Below, piece after piece: positions 5,171 through 6,630 of a DNA stretch of 6,630 nucleotides; within the stretch, counting starts at the first letter, position 1, and each line of letters starts with the position of its first letter. Source of the stretch: Calditrichota bacterium (GTDB taxonomy: Bacteria > Zhuqueibacterota > Zhuqueibacteria > Zhuqueibacterales > Geothermadaptataceae). The notes under the pieces are model-generated. The model had not been told where the DNA came from and did not search any database. It was given only the letters and a program-made list of their open reading frames with translations. A program made the translations under genes and the position numbers. The stretch covers positions 1-6,630 of the forward strand of contig QQUM01000502.1 in the NCBI GenBank assembly GCA_008501545.1, given 5' to 3'.

Positions 5171-6630
5171 CTAAAACTCAAAAGTCAATTTGATTCTTAT
5201 CGGTTCATCATCGTTACCAAAGAAATTTTCAGAATTTCCGTGCGGCCCCATTAATTCAGCTTCCTGAAATTTGGAACCTATGGCAGGGATGTTTTTCACA
5301 AATGAGATGTCGCCGGCAGGGAAATTTTTAACCGTAGCGCCTCGTTTTGGCGCAGCGGGCTGATCGGGAGTGAACATGCGCAAATAAGTGTGCGGCGAAT
5401 GGCAGTAAACGGTAAATCCATTGTTGTTTTTGCCTTTGACCTTCGCCCAGTACAAGTTTGAGAAAAAGCCTTTAAACTCAGGATAAACAAAACCAGACTC
5501 ACCCGTAATGGTGTTGTTGTAGTCATTCTCCCACACCTGAAAGCGCGTGCCTTTCATGCGGTTGCGCCAGACACGGTACGGCCCATCGCCGAGCCATTTC
5601 TTGCCGGCAACTTCTGGTTCCGGGAAAGAAAAGGTGATGCCTTTGTAGTTTTTCACCTTCTTTTTGCCCTTCATTTCCACAAGCAAATCAAGCGCTCCGT
5701 TGGGATAAACCGTCCACTTAATCAAATCAGCGCTCAGCTCCTCATAGGTAACCCACTCCTGATGCTTGTCTGTTTCTTCAAACAGGGCTGTAATCTCAAC
5801 CTTGTCTTTCAGTTTTTTCAGCTTGACGCTTTCCATCTTGTCGTTTTGCCCTAAAATGATGGGGCCGTTGTTAAGTGGAATGACTTTGCCGCCCTTTTTC
5901 ACTTCCAATAAAAGACCGGTTTTTTCCGAAAAAGTAAAGTCGACGCCGTTGGCAGCAACGTATATTTGAGCGTCTTTAATTTCTGTTTTGATTTTCCCTT
6001 TGCCGGTGTAGTTTATTTTTTCTTTGTTTAGCCATTGTGGCATTTTTACAGGATAGGACCAGGTAAAAATTTCTTTGCCATGGGGATCGGTGGCGGTTAA
6101 ATGCAGCGCATCCGCCGACTTCCAATTCTGGGGCTTTTCAACTTCAAATATTCCTTTTGCGCCTGGCGCCAGGTTGGGAAGCTCAACTTTGTTTTGGGAT
6201 AAGATGGAATATTCCGATGCGCCTTCAGGTCCTTCAAACTTCACCCATTTGGCCGTCATCGAACACGCATCGAGTCCGGTAAAATGATAGCGGTTTTCTA
6301 CTCTGAAAATGCCGTTAAAGTCATCGCGAATAAACCGGTCTTCGATGAATATGGGCGACCAAATTTCTTTGATGGTAAAATAGCTGGCTTCTTTCTCCCC
6401 GTAAGGCCCCACGATGCCGTCAGCGGCGTGATTGCCGTCTGTATCCAGCATGCCGTTTTTATCAGTGCGCACAACCGCTTCATCGGCAAAATCCCACAAA
6501 AAGCCACCGGCGTGCAACGGCTTATTCCACATGATATTCCAGTAATCTTCCAGGCCCGCGCCGTGGCCGCCGTCGTATAATCCATGCAAAAACTCTGTTG
6601 GAAAAAAGATTTTATCTTTTGCGTAAGCGT
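5171..6630 (-). CDS. GH2 beta-galactosidase-like enzyme, C-terminal part (5' end beyond window)
   Basis: The reading frame is open to the right edge, so the start and signal peptide are not visible; a TTG at 6589 is not a credible start because coding sequence continues 13 codons upstream. The first visible residues read AYAKDKIFFPTEFLHGLYDG; Glu in PTEFLHG (codon 6595-6593) aligns with the GH2 nucleophile, and EDYW followed by AGGFLWDFADEAVVRTD completes the end of the TIM barrel, as in LacZ-type enzymes. A beta-sandwich follows (about visible residues 80-195). The last 270 residues resemble the beta-galactosidase small-chain domain: VAANGVDFTFSEKTGLLLEV, NNGPIILG and WLGDGPYRVWRNRMKG in place of the usual GRGP-E-Y-DR segment. 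The acid/base lies outside the window. It probably acts in the periplasm or at the surface on galactose-type beta-linkages. The altered HGLYDGG and RVWRNR motifs leave specificity open. Confidence 0.88.
   Translation of the reverse strand, partial: AYAKDKIFFPTEFLHGLYDGGHGAGLEDYWNIMWNKPLHAGGFLWDFADEAVVRTDKNGMLDTDGNHAADGIVGPYGEKEASYFTIKEIWSPIFIEDRFIRDDFNGIFRVENRYHFTGLDACSMTAKWVKFEGPEGASEYSILSQNKVELPNLAPGAKGIFEVEKPQNWKSADALHLTATDPHGKEIFTWSYPVKMPQWLNKEKINYTGKGKIKTEIKDAQIYVAANGVDFTFSEKTGLLLEVKKGGKVIPLNNGPIILGQNDKMESVKLKKLKDKVEITALFEETDKHQEWVTYEELSADLIKWTVYPNGALDLLVEMKGKKKVKNYKGITFSFPEPEVAGKKWLGDGPYRVWRNRMKGTRFQVWENDYNNTITGESGFVYPEFKGFFSNLYWAKVKGKNNNGFTVYCHSPHTYLRMFTPDQPAAPKRGATVKNFPAGDISFVKNIPAIGSKFQEAELMGPHGNSENFFGNDDEPIRIKLTFEF

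Noticed and set aside
6298..6585. 95-codon minus-strand frame starting with ATG at 6585
   Set aside because: It overlaps the GH2 C-terminal gene in another frame; the recognised GH2 motifs are in the frame that stays open to 6630.

Overview
The window looks like part of a polysaccharide- or glycan-degradation locus from a member of the Bacteroidota. The assignment rests on the mix of exported GH29 and GH2 glycosidases with a sulfatase, lipoprotein and Sec signal peptides, moderate-to-low GC, and intergenic repeats of a kind I associate with this phylum. No marker gene is present, so family or genus cannot be given.

All four real genes lie on the minus strand and are read from right to left. 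(1) At 6630-5171 is the C-terminal part of a GH2 beta-galactosidase-like enzyme, open at the window edge. (2) At 4974-2449 is a complete secreted GH2 enzyme of beta-mannosidase-like architecture. (3) At 2054-540 is a complete GH29 alpha-L-fucosidase lipoprotein. (4) At 343-20 is the start of an S1-type sulfatase that runs into an in-frame amber stop just inside the left edge. Together they suggest stepwise removal of fucose, sulfate and beta-linked hexoses from a complex, possibly sulfated glycan such as an algal polysaccharide or a mucin-type glycan. No SusC/SusD pair or regulator is in view, so the substrate is inferred only.

The gaps between genes are long for an operon (about 196, 394 and 196 bases), and each is filled with repeated or self-complementary DNA. 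An exact 40-base direct repeat sits just upstream of both the GH2 gene (5023-5062) and the fucosidase gene (2090-2129), in the same orientation. The second gap also holds a nested fold-back element at 2199-2381 whose two halves show a compensatory base-pair change. The first gap has a diverged inverted mate of the 40-base repeat. The last gap has a 16-base perfect inverted repeat whose base lies about 20 bases before the sulfatase start.

I see no RNA gene, transposase, CRISPR array or phage gene, and no clearly undescribed system. The most interesting material is the intergenic repeat architecture, the interrupted sulfatase and the altered catalytic motifs in the GH2 enzymes.
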